From Bacteroidaceae bacterium (GTDB lineage: Bacteria > Bacteroidota > Bacteroidia > Bacteroidales > Bacteroidaceae): DNA of 64,000 nt. The stretch lies in NCBI GenBank assembly GCA_017451695.1, contig JAFTNW010000023.1, positions 1 to 64,000 of the forward strand, in the 5' to 3' direction. How positions within the stretch are numbered: the first letter of the stretch is position 1; each line of letters starts with the position of its first letter. Below the pieces are notes generated by a model. That model searched no databases, was not told the origin of the DNA, and saw nothing but the letters and a program-made list of their open reading frames with translations. This document shows, piece after piece, positions 26,020-34,879 of the stretch. Position numbers and translations under genes: made by a program.

Positions 26020-26059
26020 TTTTGCTATAAAAGCCGCTCAAGCGGCTTTTATAGCAAAA
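26020..26059. terminator. Perfect 19-base-arm palindrome
   Basis: TTTTGCTATAAAAGCCGCT and its exact complement flank a CA loop. It lies 15 bases after the stop of the reverse 44-residue ORF and just before the WYL promoter, consistent with a terminator. Confidence 0.75.
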
Positions 26060-26074
26060 CAAGCAGGGCATGGC

Positions 26075-26209
26075 TTAATCGTTGTAGAAATCGCCCACCC
26101 ATTCACCATCATCATCGTCCTCTTTTTCCATACCCCACACATCCCATGCTTCATTGGGGTTGTAGTTGTTGTCATCTTCTTCGTCGTAATAATCTTTTCT
26201 TCGTGCCAT
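26075..26209 (-). CDS. 44-residue acidic small protein
   Basis: Encodes MARRKDYYDEEDDNNYNPNE followed by AWDVWGMEKEDDDDGEW and a short tail ending FYND. Strongly acidic with several Trp and Tyr, no membrane segment. It lies 17 bases after the YkvA-like gene and ends 15 bases before a perfect palindrome, so it is probably the last gene of that transcript. Unknown function. A similarly acidic, Trp-containing 57-residue ORF is at 59747-59920. Confidence 0.6.
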   Translation of the reverse strand: MARRKDYYDEEDDNNYNPNEAWDVWGMEKEDDDDGEWVGDFYND

Positions 26210-26226
26210 ATCGATTGAAATGTTTG

Positions 26227-26589
26227 TTAATTGAACCACTCGGCCAGCTTTTCTTTGGCTTGGCGTTTTACCTCATCGTCCACGCAGGTGAGCAGTTTGA
26301 TGATAGCTATGAGCACAGCTAAGTCGTCGCTGTAACCAACTACGGGGATTACATCGGGTATCAGATCTATGGGCAGGATAAAATAGCCCAATGCTCCGAT
26401 AATCATTGCTTTCTCTTTTGCCGACACCTTGTCCGACTGCAAGGCGTAGTAAAGCAATAATACGTTGTAGATAACCTCCTTACCGGCTTTCTTCGCAACA
26501 TTTTTTACTTTATCCCATAGGCTTGGCTCGGAATAATGTTCTTCATACTTTTGCAACTGCACATCTTTTGCATCAAATTTTTCGCTCAT
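26227..26589 (-). CDS. YkvA family protein (DUF1232)
   Basis: A 120-residue protein with the DUF1232 core: KAMIIGALGYFILPIDLIPD followed by VIPVVGYSDDLAVL. Two short hydrophobic stretches (about residues 60-80 and 85-105) suggest membrane association. The family is widespread and of unknown function. It is followed by the 44-residue acidic ORF on the same strand. Confidence 0.85.
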   Translation of the reverse strand: MSEKFDAKDVQLQKYEEHYSEPSLWDKVKNVAKKAGKEVIYNVLLLYYALQSDKVSAKEKAMIIGALGYFILPIDLIPDVIPVVGYSDDLAVLIAIIKLLTCVDDEVKRQAKEKLAEWFN

Positions 26590-26623
26590 AGTAGTTTTGT
26601 TTTTAATGATTAATAAATAGTTC

Positions 26624-27085
26624 TTATTTTTTGTTTATGGATGATATTGCTTTGCTGGTGTTGAAACGCTCTTTTACTTTTCCTCTTTTGTGCAGTGAGG
26701 CCAAAACCTCCAAATAGGCACAGCCCGAAAACAGAGTGGCACAGTATCCTACAACAGCTGCGCCTATCCACCCGGCGACGGGTATAAAATCCAGAATCAG
26801 GTTAAGTATAAAGACTACAATAACATTTACAATAAATCCTCCTAACACGCTTGTGAAAAAGTTACTCCAAAATGGAACTTTGGCAAGCCTGCATAATTCG
26901 GCATACATGCCCCATAATACAACTGCATACAATATGCATTCTATTCCCCATAATGGAATTACCATAATCACGGCTCCTATAATTGAACGTGTTTTTACAA
27001 CAGATGACACTTTATTGGATAAACCAACTTCTGCCATCCCCGTCATTGCATTTGCTAATTTCAACGAAGAAGATTCAAGACTCAT
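26624..27085 (-). CDS. Small membrane protein, paralogue 1
   Basis: A 153-residue protein with hydrophobic segments near residues 35-60, 75-100 and 105-130. Shared pattern with the next gene: IPLWGIECILYAVVLWGMYA against FPLFGLDWIIYICILWHMYY, then a second half ending in a serine/glycine motif (FSGCAYLEVL against FSGKAYIETL). The pattern is reminiscent of DUF697-type membrane domains, a weak likeness. Function unknown. Confidence 0.65.
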   Translation of the reverse strand: MSLESSSLKLANAMTGMAEVGLSNKVSSVVKTRSIIGAVIMVIPLWGIECILYAVVLWGMYAELCRLAKVPFWSNFFTSVLGGFIVNVIVVFILNLILDFIPVAGWIGAAVVGYCATLFSGCAYLEVLASLHKRGKVKERFNTSKAISSINKK

Positions 27086-27119
27086 TCCCGTGTGTTTTTT
27101 ATCAGTTAATAATTATGTA

Positions 27120-27479
27120 TTAGTTTTTCATCTTCTTGAGTGTTTCAATATAAGCTTTTCCCGAGAAATAAAATTGTGCATAAACAATAAAGCCTATCAG
27201 GAAAGGTATAAACGTTAAGATAATGTCTAATACAATTGCAACAATAATATTTACAACAAAGCCTGCAATTATATTACCAAAATTAAGTGGAACGCCAACC
27301 TTTTGGCATATAGCATAATACATATGCCATAAAATACAGATATAAATTATCCAATCAAGACCAAAAAGAGGGAATATCATAATTAGCGCTCCTCCCATAG
27401 CGTGGTTCTTTACAATCTTAAAAACATCCTTTTCGAACATTTTATTGGCAAACTTGCCTGCAATATATCCTTCAAACAT
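27120..27479 (-). CDS. Small membrane protein, paralogue 2
   Basis: A 119-residue paralogue of the protein at 26624-27085, shorter at both ends, with the same order of hydrophobic segments and the FSGKAYIETLKK ending. The two lie 34 bases apart on the same strand and look like a tandem duplication that has since diverged. Confidence 0.65.
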   Translation of the reverse strand: MFEGYIAGKFANKMFEKDVFKIVKNHAMGGALIMIFPLFGLDWIIYICILWHMYYAICQKVGVPLNFGNIIAGFVVNIIVAIVLDIILTFIPFLIGFIVYAQFYFSGKAYIETLKKMKN

Positions 27480-27491
27480 AATTTCTAAATT

Positions 27492-27914
27492 TTAACGTCC
27501 ATCGTATACTGTTTTTGCCATTATAAGTATATTATCTATTTCGTTCCATTCTTCATTAGTAAAAATATCTGTTTTCCAGAAACGAACTTTTCTATTATTG
27601 AAAGTTATTTCATAAGCGTAATTTCGCATTTGAATTATATATGTTATAGCAACGGTCATATCTTTTAAGTGCGAAGAATATTGTTCCCCATTCTTCATAG
27701 TGATTGAGACTACACCATCCTCATACTTGAATATGTCAACAAGTTCTGATGTGTTACATAATAAACATTCTAGCTTTCCAAGAATTCGTCCTTTTATAAT
27801 TAATGGGGGTATGGTATCTATTGCTTCTTCAACTTGAGTATCATCTTTTCTATTCGGCGTAGACGATTTTATAATGTAAATTACTAATAAAAGAATAACT
27901 AGGAATGTAATCAT
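27492..27914 (-). CDS. Membrane-anchored hypothetical protein
   Basis: A 140-residue protein with an N-terminal membrane helix (about residues 2-16, ITFLVILLLVIYII) and a soluble beta-rich C-terminal domain (VVSITMKNGEQYSSHLKDM; AYEITFNNRKVRFWK). The fold resembles PH-like membrane-anchored domains only in general pattern. It is 12 bases upstream of the membrane paralogue at 27120 and is probably co-transcribed with it. Confidence 0.6.
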   Translation of the reverse strand: MITFLVILLLVIYIIKSSTPNRKDDTQVEEAIDTIPPLIIKGRILGKLECLLCNTSELVDIFKYEDGVVSITMKNGEQYSSHLKDMTVAITYIIQMRNYAYEITFNNRKVRFWKTDIFTNEEWNEIDNILIMAKTVYDGR

Positions 27915-27952
27915 AGCTGTATAAAAACAAGGATTAATATAATGCTTCTCTT

Positions 27953-28174
27953 TTACCCCACTCTCACCACGTCAAGATACACAGTGCTCAACGCTCCCAA
28001 GCGTTTCATATCCACGCCATAGATGCGCATAAAGGCATCGGCAACGGCTTGCCCACCGTTCACCGAGATGGGGTTGCTCATGCTGTTTGTTACTACATCT
28101 ACCTGCATACCGCGCTCTATGCGCTGGCCGTTAGATAATTTCGATTGCTTTACTGTAACTCTGAATAAAGGCAT
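27953..28174 (-). CDS. DUF6140-like small protein
   Basis: A 73-residue protein: FRVTVKQSKLSNGQRIERGM, then VDVVTNSMSNPIS, then NGGQAVADAFMRIYGVDMKR. This matches my recollection of a common Bacteroidales small-protein family (DUF6140). No signal peptide; function unknown. Confidence 0.7.
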   Translation of the reverse strand: MPLFRVTVKQSKLSNGQRIERGMQVDVVTNSMSNPISVNGGQAVADAFMRIYGVDMKRLGALSTVYLDVVRVG

Positions 28175-28263
28175 AATTAATGTTTTATTGGTTAATATCT
28201 ATAATATTCCCTCAATAACGCGCCCTGCAAGGCAACCTTTTTTGCATGTTCTATGGTGAAGGT

Positions 28264-28531
28264 ACAAAGAAAGGCGCGAGCTCTGCGTTATGCTCTATCG
28301 CCGAAACGGGTACCTGGAAAAACCTGCAAGAAACGACAGAACAGAATACAATACACCCACGCCTGATGATTATGCTTATGGGCAAGGCTCGTTGCTTGCC
28401 GTGTAACATAAACAAAAGGAGAGCGCCATATTCCTTTATCCATCTTGCGGTATGAAATTTTCCAGGTTTCGTCCCGAGATAAAGCAAAATGCGTCAAATA
28501 TGTGCGGAACCGCGCCCGTGGCAGCGATTCT
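28264..28531 (-). ncRNA. Candidate structured non-coding RNA (about 268 nt)
   Basis: No reading frame fits this reverse-strand unit. A TATATTTG element (28538-28545) precedes it, and a GC-rich hairpin (28273-28302) followed by TTTCTTTGT ends it. Within it, CGGG...ACCTGGAAAA...GCAAG (around 28440-28470) is complementary in order to CTTGC...TTTTCCAGGT...CCCG (around 28308-28332). The enclosed part contains an AAAGGA/TCCTTT hairpin and a GGCAAG/CTTGCC hairpin. I see none of the signatures of tmRNA, RNase P or SRP RNA. It may be a 6S-type or another Bacteroidales RNA; the family is not assigned. Confidence 0.55.
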
Positions 28532-28637
28532 TTGTTGCAAATATATGCATTTTTTGAATACGACGCTCTTTTACATGGGTAATTTTGTTTGATAAAGATA
28601 AATGCACTCTGTTTTTTCTCGATAAGAAAATTTACTC

Positions 28638-28645
28638 TATTTTTG
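28638..28645 (+). promoter_or_regulatory. -7 element of the orphan gene at 28697
   Basis: TATTTTTG matches TAnnTTTG; no good -33 TTG is seen. It lies downstream of the first possible ATG (28589), so the gene must start later, at 28697. Confidence 0.5.
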
Positions 28646-28696
28646 CGGTTAATATTAATTGTCCCACAATCGGGCATTTTTTGGTACAGATTTATT

Positions 28697-30136
28697 ATGA
28701 GCATGGAGAGTGAGGCATTGAGTTGCCTTTTAATGAGGAATGTGTTTGCGCCGTCGGTATCGACACTTGCAAAGAGAATTACTTGCTGTGGCAGGAATAC
28801 GCTTTATCGTGTGCGAGATGGGGTGGCAAGTGATGATGCCGTGGCCGATGTGTGGCGTGAACTTATGGGAATGTATAGGCTGACGGATGCCGAGATTTAT
28901 CTGCTCTATGCTATATTCGACTCTTTTCATGCCTATCTGCCCGATTACAAGGAGTATTGCGGTATTGACGATTCCGCGAGTTGGAAAAGTTCGTTTATAG
29001 CATTATGCAAGGAGGAATACGATGGATTCCCAAAAGGATTCAGAAACGGGGTGTTGCAGGAGTTGTTGCAACTGAAATCGAGCGACACTTTGGTCTATTA
29101 TGGAAACTTGGTGCTGTTCTATATTTATGCATGTGGGGTAGATGTGGATTCGAAAGATTTTGTAAAGATATTTCGCACGCATATACAGGCCTTGTGCAAT
29201 CTGTTCGAGGATTGCTTCCCAAGCGGGCTTTCCTCAAAGGAGATTGCCAATGAATTGCTCGATTACGATTTTGTAAATCATCTGCACCCATGCATGCTCA
29301 CAATTTTTGTATATAGCATGAGGGTGGTGCGCTCTTATCTCGATACAGATTTCTTGGACGAATTTCTTAAACTCGGCGTGCTGTTCAATATGGGTGAGTT
29401 TTCTTATTGGCACGCTGCGAATGAGCCTTACCGCGAGGGTGCCGCATTGTGGTTTTTCGAAGAGAATCCATCGTCGTCGCCATTCAATGGCTCTTACAGA
29501 GTGAGCCGTCTTGCGATGGGCAAAACCGTGGACTCTTATAGCGTGGAGGAGCATTTTGTCTTTTTCTTCAAAGCGGCTTGCGACGATGGGTGGCAACTGC
29601 CCATGGTAGAAATCACATCCTTTGGCAGCATGAAATACTTGCAGGCATCGTATGAGATTGACAGGGAGAAAGGCTTGCTTAAATTGCACTTTGACCGTGG
29701 CGATGATTGCGCATGCGGGCTGCCGGGCGAATTTGCCTTTATCAATATAAAATCCCCGGCGGGCAAGGAGGAAAAAGTGTGGGCAAGGGTGGTGAACGAT
29801 TTTGTTGCCAACGATAAAGCGGCGATAAGGAGTGCCTTTAACAGTGGGGTGTTGATGAAAGAATTTGAGGACGCGAGCGACGATTATAAAGTGAATGATG
29901 TTGTAATGAATCGTAAAGAATTTTCAATATGCATGTCGGCTCCCGATGGCAATTTCCGTTACACATTGAGCAACGACCGTTGCGACTTTATAACCAACAT
30001 TAATGCCCTGTCCGAGATTGTGGTGTTGCGCCATCGTGCCAGCGGCGAGCTGTCGTTCTTTTGGAACGAGGTGGGCAAGTATCTCCCATTTTCGGCCTTT
30101 GAGGTTGAGGAGTGCCGGCTTGAAACAGGGGCGTAA
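28697..30136 (+). CDS. Orphan 479-residue protein
   Basis: I do not recognise the family. From MSMESEALSCLLMRNVFAPS the protein is about 479 residues, with no signal peptide. Residues 1-55 look like a winged-helix or TPR-like start (LAKRITCCGRNTLYRVRDGV). The middle (about 55-230) is helical (LTDAEIYLLYAIFDSFHAYL). The second half (about 240-479) is beta-rich, with many Trp and Phe. There is no catalytic motif I can name. It stands alone between the candidate RNA and lepA. The helical N-terminal part with a DNA-binding-like opening might suggest a regulator, which is speculation. Confidence 0.7.
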   Translation: MSMESEALSCLLMRNVFAPSVSTLAKRITCCGRNTLYRVRDGVASDDAVADVWRELMGMYRLTDAEIYLLYAIFDSFHAYLPDYKEYCGIDDSASWKSSFIALCKEEYDGFPKGFRNGVLQELLQLKSSDTLVYYGNLVLFYIYACGVDVDSKDFVKIFRTHIQALCNLFEDCFPSGLSSKEIANELLDYDFVNHLHPCMLTIFVYSMRVVRSYLDTDFLDEFLKLGVLFNMGEFSYWHAANEPYREGAALWFFEENPSSSPFNGSYRVSRLAMGKTVDSYSVEEHFVFFFKAACDDGWQLPMVEITSFGSMKYLQASYEIDREKGLLKLHFDRGDDCACGLPGEFAFINIKSPAGKEEKVWARVVNDFVANDKAAIRSAFNSGVLMKEFEDASDDYKVNDVVMNRKEFSICMSAPDGNFRYTLSNDRCDFITNINALSEIVVLRHRASGELSFFWNEVGKYLPFSAFEVEECRLETGA

Positions 30137-30335
30137 TCGGCGGTTGGTTCTTTCTGTTTTTCTTAAACAACTCCTCTGTTTTCTGCAATTTTCCCAGGGC
30201 TTTTAACTTTTACGCCTTTATTTATAATATAAATATTAAATTTTATTTGTATCTTCGCGCAAAATTACGCGAGCGGGTGCCGTTATGTATGGTGCAAGGG
30301 CTGCGTTATAAGGAAAGAAAAGAAGAAAACAAGAT

Positions 30336-32117
30336 ATGAATAAAATCAGGAATTTTTGTATTATAGCACACATCGACCATGGTAAATCCACCTTGGCCGA
30401 TCGTCTGCTGGAAACCACCAAGACCATTAACATCACCGAGGGGCAGATGCTCGATAACATGGACTTGGAGAAGGAGCGCGGTATCACCATCAAGAGCCAC
30501 GCCATTCAAATGGAGTATATGTACGAGGGTGAGAAATATACACTCAATCTCATTGACACTCCGGGACACGTCGATTTTTCTTACGAGGTGTCGCGCTCGA
30601 TAGCTGCGTGCGAGGGTGCGTTGCTGGTGGTGGATGCCACACAAGGCGTGCAGGCGCAGACGATATCAAACCTTTACATGGCGGTGGATCAGGGGTTGGA
30701 GATTATTCCGGTGATTAACAAATGCGATATGATTAATGCCATGCCCGAGGAGGTGAAAGACGAGATTGTGGACCTCATAGGTTGCGACCGCGACGAGATT
30801 ATCGAGGCCAGCGGAAAGACCGGCATGGGCGTGGAGGAGATTCTGCGTGCGGTGGTGGAGCGCATTCCTGCCCCTGTGGGCGACGAGGATGCTCCTTTGC
30901 AGGCACTTATCTTCGACTCTGTGTTTAACTCGTTCCGTGGTATTATAGCATACTTCAAAATTACTAACGGCGTGCTCCGCAAGGGCGACAAGGTGAAGTT
31001 CTTCAACACAGGCAAGGAGTATGATGCCGACGAGATAGGCGTGTTGAAGATGGAGCTGTCGCCTCGTCAGGAGTTGCGCACAGGCGATGTGGGTTACATT
31101 ATTTCGGGTATAAAAACATCGCGCGAGGTTAAGGTGGGCGATACCATCACTCACATAGCAAAGCCCTGTTCATCGGCCATTGCAGGATTCGAGGAGGTGA
31201 AGCCTATGGTATTTGCCGGTGTGTATCCCATTGAGGCCGAGGATTACGAGGACCTGCGTGCATCGCTTGAGAAATTGCAGTTGAACGATGCATCGCTCAC
31301 ATTCACCCCCGAGTCGTCGGCTGCGCTTGGCTTTGGTTTCCGTTGCGGTTTCTTGGGACTGCTGCACATGGAGATTGTGCAGGAGCGTTTGGACCGCGAA
31401 TTTGACATGAGTGTTATCACCACCGTGCCCAACGTGTCGTATATGGTGTATGACAAGCAGGGTAATGTGCAGGAGGTACACAACCCCGGCGGCATGCCCG
31501 ACCAAACACTTATAGACCATATTGAAGAGCCATACATAAACGCAAGCATCATTACCCGCGCCGAGTATATTGGCCCCATAATGACTTTGTGCTTGTCGAA
31601 ACGCGGCGAATTGCAGAAACAGGAGTTCATCACCGGTAACCGCGTGGATATACGTTTCTTGTTGCCACTTGGCGAGATTGTGATAGATTTCTACGATAAA
31701 CTGAAAAGCATTTCAAAGGGGTATGCGTCGTTCGACTATCACCCCGCGGGCTTCCGCACATCGAAACTCATAAAGCTCGATATATTGCTCAACGGCGAGC
31801 CTGTGGATGCACTTTCCACACTCACACACGTTGATAACGCCTACGGGCTTGGCCGACAGATGTGCGAGAAACTGCGCGACCTTATTCCCCGCCAGCAGTT
31901 CGATATTGCACTGCAAGCGGCCATAGGTACAAAAATCATTGCACGCGAAACCATAAAGCAGGTGCGCAAGGATGTAACGGCGAAGTGTTACGGTGGCGAC
32001 GTGTCGCGTAAACGCAAATTGCTCGAGAAACAGAAGAAGGGAAAGAAACGCATGAAGCAGATTGGTAATGTGGAGGTGCCGCAGAAGGCCTTCCTTGCCG
32101 TTCTCAAGCTCGACTAA
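30336..32117 (+). CDS. lepA: Elongation factor 4 (LepA)
   Basis: A 593-residue translational GTPase that back-translocates or remodels stalled ribosomes. G1 is [14 protein letters not shown] (residues 11-24), switch I is [14 protein letters not shown]3 is [12 protein letters not shown] and G4 is NKCDM. The LepA-specific C-terminal domain ends with [20 protein letters not shown], and no domain IV of EF-G type is seen. Full length for the family. A TATCTTCG element at about 30249 is a likely promoter -7 site. Confidence 0.97.
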   Translation: MNKIRNFCIIAHIDHGKSTLADRLLETTKTINITEGQMLDNMDLEKERGITIKSHAIQMEYMYEGEKYTLNLIDTPGHVDFSYEVSRSIAACEGALLVVDATQGVQAQTISNLYMAVDQGLEIIPVINKCDMINAMPEEVKDEIVDLIGCDRDEIIEASGKTGMGVEEILRAVVERIPAPVGDEDAPLQALIFDSVFNSFRGIIAYFKITNGVLRKGDKVKFFNTGKEYDADEIGVLKMELSPRQELRTGDVGYIISGIKTSREVKVGDTITHIAKPCSSAIAGFEEVKPMVFAGVYPIEAEDYEDLRASLEKLQLNDASLTFTPESSAALGFGFRCGFLGLLHMEIVQERLDREFDMSVITTVPNVSYMVYDKQGNVQEVHNPGGMPDQTLIDHIEEPYINASIITRAEYIGPIMTLCLSKRGELQKQEFITGNRVDIRFLLPLGEIVIDFYDKLKSISKGYASFDYHPAGFRTSKLIKLDILLNGEPVDALSTLTHVDNAYGLGRQMCEKLRDLIPRQQFDIALQAAIGTKIIARETIKQVRKDVTAKCYGGDVSRKRKLLEKQKKGKKRMKQIGNVEVPQKAFLAVLKLD

Positions 32118-32143
32118 AAGCATTTATTGCGGGTGATTGTGAG

Positions 32144-32171
32144 GAGATTTCTCACATACGTTCGAAATGAC
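32144..32171. repeat. Palindromic intergenic repeat, half copy B
   Basis: GAGATTTCTCACATACG followed by TTCGAAATGAC, matching the right half of copy A at 24255-24334. It lies between lepA and ftsY. Confidence 0.5.
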
Positions 32172-32268
32172 AATAAATGCAGGGGGCAACCCCAATAAAA
32201 TAACAGAAAACAATAATCCATGCTCCATTGCATAATGGCAGGGATTTAACATAAAACTTAAATGGAAT

Positions 32269-33222
32269 ATGGGAATATTCAGTTTTTTTACAAAAGAGAA
32301 AAAAGAGGTTCTTGACAAGGGATTGTCCAAGACCAAAGAGAGCGTGTTCGGCAAAATAGCACGCGCAATTGTTGGAAAAACCGAGATTGACGACGAGGTG
32401 CTCGACAACCTCGAAGAGATACTTATAACATCGGATGTGGGTGTGGAAACCACACTGAAAATTGTGGAGCGTGTGCAGGCACGTGCCGCCCGCGACAAAT
32501 ATATGGGCACGGCCGAGCTGAACGCATTGCTGAAAGAGGAGATTGCAGCCCTGCTCATGGAGAACAACACCGAGGATAACGGCTCGTTCGACTTCCCCAC
32601 AACACCCGGACAGCCCTATGTGATTATGGTTGTGGGTGTGAACGGAGTGGGCAAGACCACAACAATAGGCAAGCTGGCACACCAATTCAAAAAGGCGGGC
32701 AAGAAGGTATATCTTGGTGCGGCCGACACATTTCGCGCCGCAGCAGTGGAGCAACTTGTGGAGTGGGGGCACCGTGCCGATGTGCCTGTTATAAAGCAAG
32801 GCATGGGCAGCGACCCTGCATCGGTGGCATACGACACATTGTCATCGGCAGTGGCAAACGGTGCCGATGTGGTTATAATAGATACCGCTGGCCGTTTGCA
32901 CAATAAAGTGGGCCTTATGAACGAGCTCACAAAGATAAAGAATGTGATGAAGAAGATTCTGCCCGACGCACCCAACGATGTGCTTCTTGTGCTCGATGGC
33001 TCCACAGGGCAGAATGCCTTTGAGCAGGCCAAGCAGTTTACTAAGGCTACCGAGGTGAGCTCGCTTGCAATCACCAAGCTCGACGGCACTGCAAAGGGTG
33101 GTGTGGTCATTGGTATAAGCGACCAATTCAAGATTCCTGTAAAATATATTGGTTTGGGCGAGGGGATAGACCACTTGCAGATTTTTAACAGAGCGGAATT
33201 TGTGGATTCTCTTTTCGGATAA
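32269..33222 (+). CDS. ftsY: Signal recognition particle receptor FtsY
   Basis: A 317-residue SRP-type GTPase that receives ribosome-SRP complexes at the inner membrane. N domain residues 1-110, G domain from GVNGVGKTTTIGKLAHQF (Walker A), then LGAADTFRAAAVEQL, DTAGRLHNKVGLM and TKLDGTAKGG, ending GLGEGIDHLQIF. The acidic A domain found in many FtsY proteins is absent, as is common in Bacteroidetes. It precedes rimO by 6 bases, so the two form an operon. Confidence 0.96.
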   Translation: MGIFSFFTKEKKEVLDKGLSKTKESVFGKIARAIVGKTEIDDEVLDNLEEILITSDVGVETTLKIVERVQARAARDKYMGTAELNALLKEEIAALLMENNTEDNGSFDFPTTPGQPYVIMVVGVNGVGKTTTIGKLAHQFKKAGKKVYLGAADTFRAAAVEQLVEWGHRADVPVIKQGMGSDPASVAYDTLSSAVANGADVVIIDTAGRLHNKVGLMNELTKIKNVMKKILPDAPNDVLLVLDGSTGQNAFEQAKQFTKATEVSSLAITKLDGTAKGGVVIGISDQFKIPVKYIGLGEGIDHLQIFNRAEFVDSLFG

Positions 33223-33228
33223 TATAGG

Positions 33229-34530
33229 ATGAAAAAGAATTGTGTTGATGTGATTACAATGGGCTGTTCCAAGAATCTTGTGGATTCGGAACAGCTTATG
33301 CGCCAATTAAAGGAGTGTGGCTACGAGGTTACTCACGACAGCGAGGAGCCCTGTGGCAGCATTGCCGTTATAAACACCTGTGGTTTCATTGGCGATGCAA
33401 AGCAGGAGTCTATAAATATGATTCTTGAATTTTGCGAGCGCAAGGAGCAGGGCGACCTTGAGAAACTCTATGTGATGGGGTGCCTGTCGGAGCGTTACCT
33501 CACCGAATTGCGCGAGGAGATTACGCAGGTCGATAAATTCTATGGCAAATTCAATTGGAAGGAGCTTATCGGCGACCTTAAAAAGGAGTATAAGCCCGAG
33601 ATTGCACACGAGAGAGTGCTCTCCACGCCATCGCACTACGCATTCTTGAAGATTTCCGAGGGATGCAACCGCCGTTGTGCCTACTGCGCAATTCCTATAA
33701 TCACAGGTGCACATGTTTCGCGCCCCATGGAGGAGATTCTCGACGAGGTGCGTTATCTTGTATCGCAAGGCGTTAAGGAGTTCCAGATTATAGCACAGGA
33801 ACTTACATACTACGGTATCGACCTTTACAAGAAACAGGCTATTGCCGAGCTGGTGGAGCGCATTGCCGACATTGAAGGGGTGGAGTGGATACGTTTGCAC
33901 TATGCCTATCCGTTACATTTCCCCGACGAGCTGTTGCGTGTGATGCGCGAGAGAAAGAATGTGTGCAAGTATCTTGATATTGCTTTGCAGCATGTGAGCA
34001 CCAAGATTCTGAAGAAGATGCAGCGCCACGTTACCAAAGAGGATACATACGCGCTCATTGAGAAGATGCGCCGCGAGGTGCCGGGTATATGCATACGCAC
34101 CACCATGATGGTGGGTTTCCCCGGGGAGACCGACAAGGATTTCGAGGAGCTCATGGATTTTGTGAAGTGGGCAAAATTTGACCGCTTGGGAGCATTTGCT
34201 TACAGCGAGGAGGATGGCACCTTTGCCGCCGAGAATTATCGCGACAACGTATCGAAAAAGAAAAAGCAGGAACGCCTCGACCGTTTGATGGAGGTTCAGC
34301 AAAGGATTTCAACCCGCTTGAACGAGGAGAAGGTGGGCAAGGTGTTCAGAACAATAATAGATCGTGTGGAGGGTGATTATTACATCGGCCGCACTGAATT
34401 TGATTCGCCCGATGTGGATACCGAGGTGCTTATAAACAGCAGCGAGGACAATTTGAGAATAGGCGAGTTCTACGATGTGCTTATAACAGATGCCACAGAG
34501 TTTGACCTCATGGGAACAGTGAGAAAATAA
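33229..34530 (+). CDS. rimO: Ribosomal protein S12 methylthiotransferase RimO
   Basis: A 433-residue radical SAM enzyme that methylthiolates the Asp of ribosomal protein S12. The N-terminal MTTase domain supplies cluster cysteines in VITMGCSKN, INTCGFIG and VMGCLSER. The radical SAM site is SEGCNRRCAYCAIP. A TRAM domain forms the C-terminus (VGKVFRTIIDRVEGDYYIGR). RimO is chosen over MiaB because of the short N-terminus and the GCSKNLVDSE motif typical of RimO. Confidence 0.95.
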   Translation: MKKNCVDVITMGCSKNLVDSEQLMRQLKECGYEVTHDSEEPCGSIAVINTCGFIGDAKQESINMILEFCERKEQGDLEKLYVMGCLSERYLTELREEITQVDKFYGKFNWKELIGDLKKEYKPEIAHERVLSTPSHYAFLKISEGCNRRCAYCAIPIITGAHVSRPMEEILDEVRYLVSQGVKEFQIIAQELTYYGIDLYKKQAIAELVERIADIEGVEWIRLHYAYPLHFPDELLRVMRERKNVCKYLDIALQHVSTKILKKMQRHVTKEDTYALIEKMRREVPGICIRTTMMVGFPGETDKDFEELMDFVKWAKFDRLGAFAYSEEDGTFAAENYRDNVSKKKKQERLDRLMEVQQRISTRLNEEKVGKVFRTIIDRVEGDYYIGRTEFDSPDVDTEVLINSSEDNLRIGEFYDVLITDATEFDLMGTVRK

Positions 34531-34592
34531 CAAAAACAAAAAGAATATACATTTTTGTCATATCGAACTTTGTAGCTTAACTAATAACCAAT

Positions 34593-34868
34593 ATGAACAA
34601 TAAAGAATTTATCAGCAAGTTGGCTAAACGATGCGGAATAACTCCCGCAGAGGCTGCGGCAGGTGTTGAGTCGTTTGTGGCGGTGATGACAGAGAGGTTG
34701 AAGGATAATGACCAGCTTAACGTGTCGGGCTTTGGTGTTTTTGAAGTGAAGATGCGCAAGGAGAGGGTTTCTGTAAACCCAAAGAGCGGACAGAGGTTTC
34801 TGGTGCCGCCAAAGATTGTGCCCGCATTCCGCCCAAGCGGCAAAATGAAAGATAAATTCAACGATTAA
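34593..34868 (+). CDS. HU family DNA-binding protein
   Basis: A 91-residue histone-like protein: MNNKEFISKLAKRCGITPAE for the helical part, FGVFEVKMRKERVSVNPKSG for the strand, and PPKIVPAFRPSGKMKD where the DNA-intercalating Pro would sit. It precedes the HU-LysM gene by 11 bases; the two are likely co-expressed. Confidence 0.93.
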   Translation: MNNKEFISKLAKRCGITPAEAAAGVESFVAVMTERLKDNDQLNVSGFGVFEVKMRKERVSVNPKSGQRFLVPPKIVPAFRPSGKMKDKFND

Positions 34869-34879
34869 AAAGCAGAGCT

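Noticed and set aside
28264..28531. tmRNA, RNase P RNA or SRP RNA
   Set aside because: None of the conserved cores is present (no GAGGAAAGUC, no GGAAGG...AGCAG tetraloop region, no tRNA-like ends).
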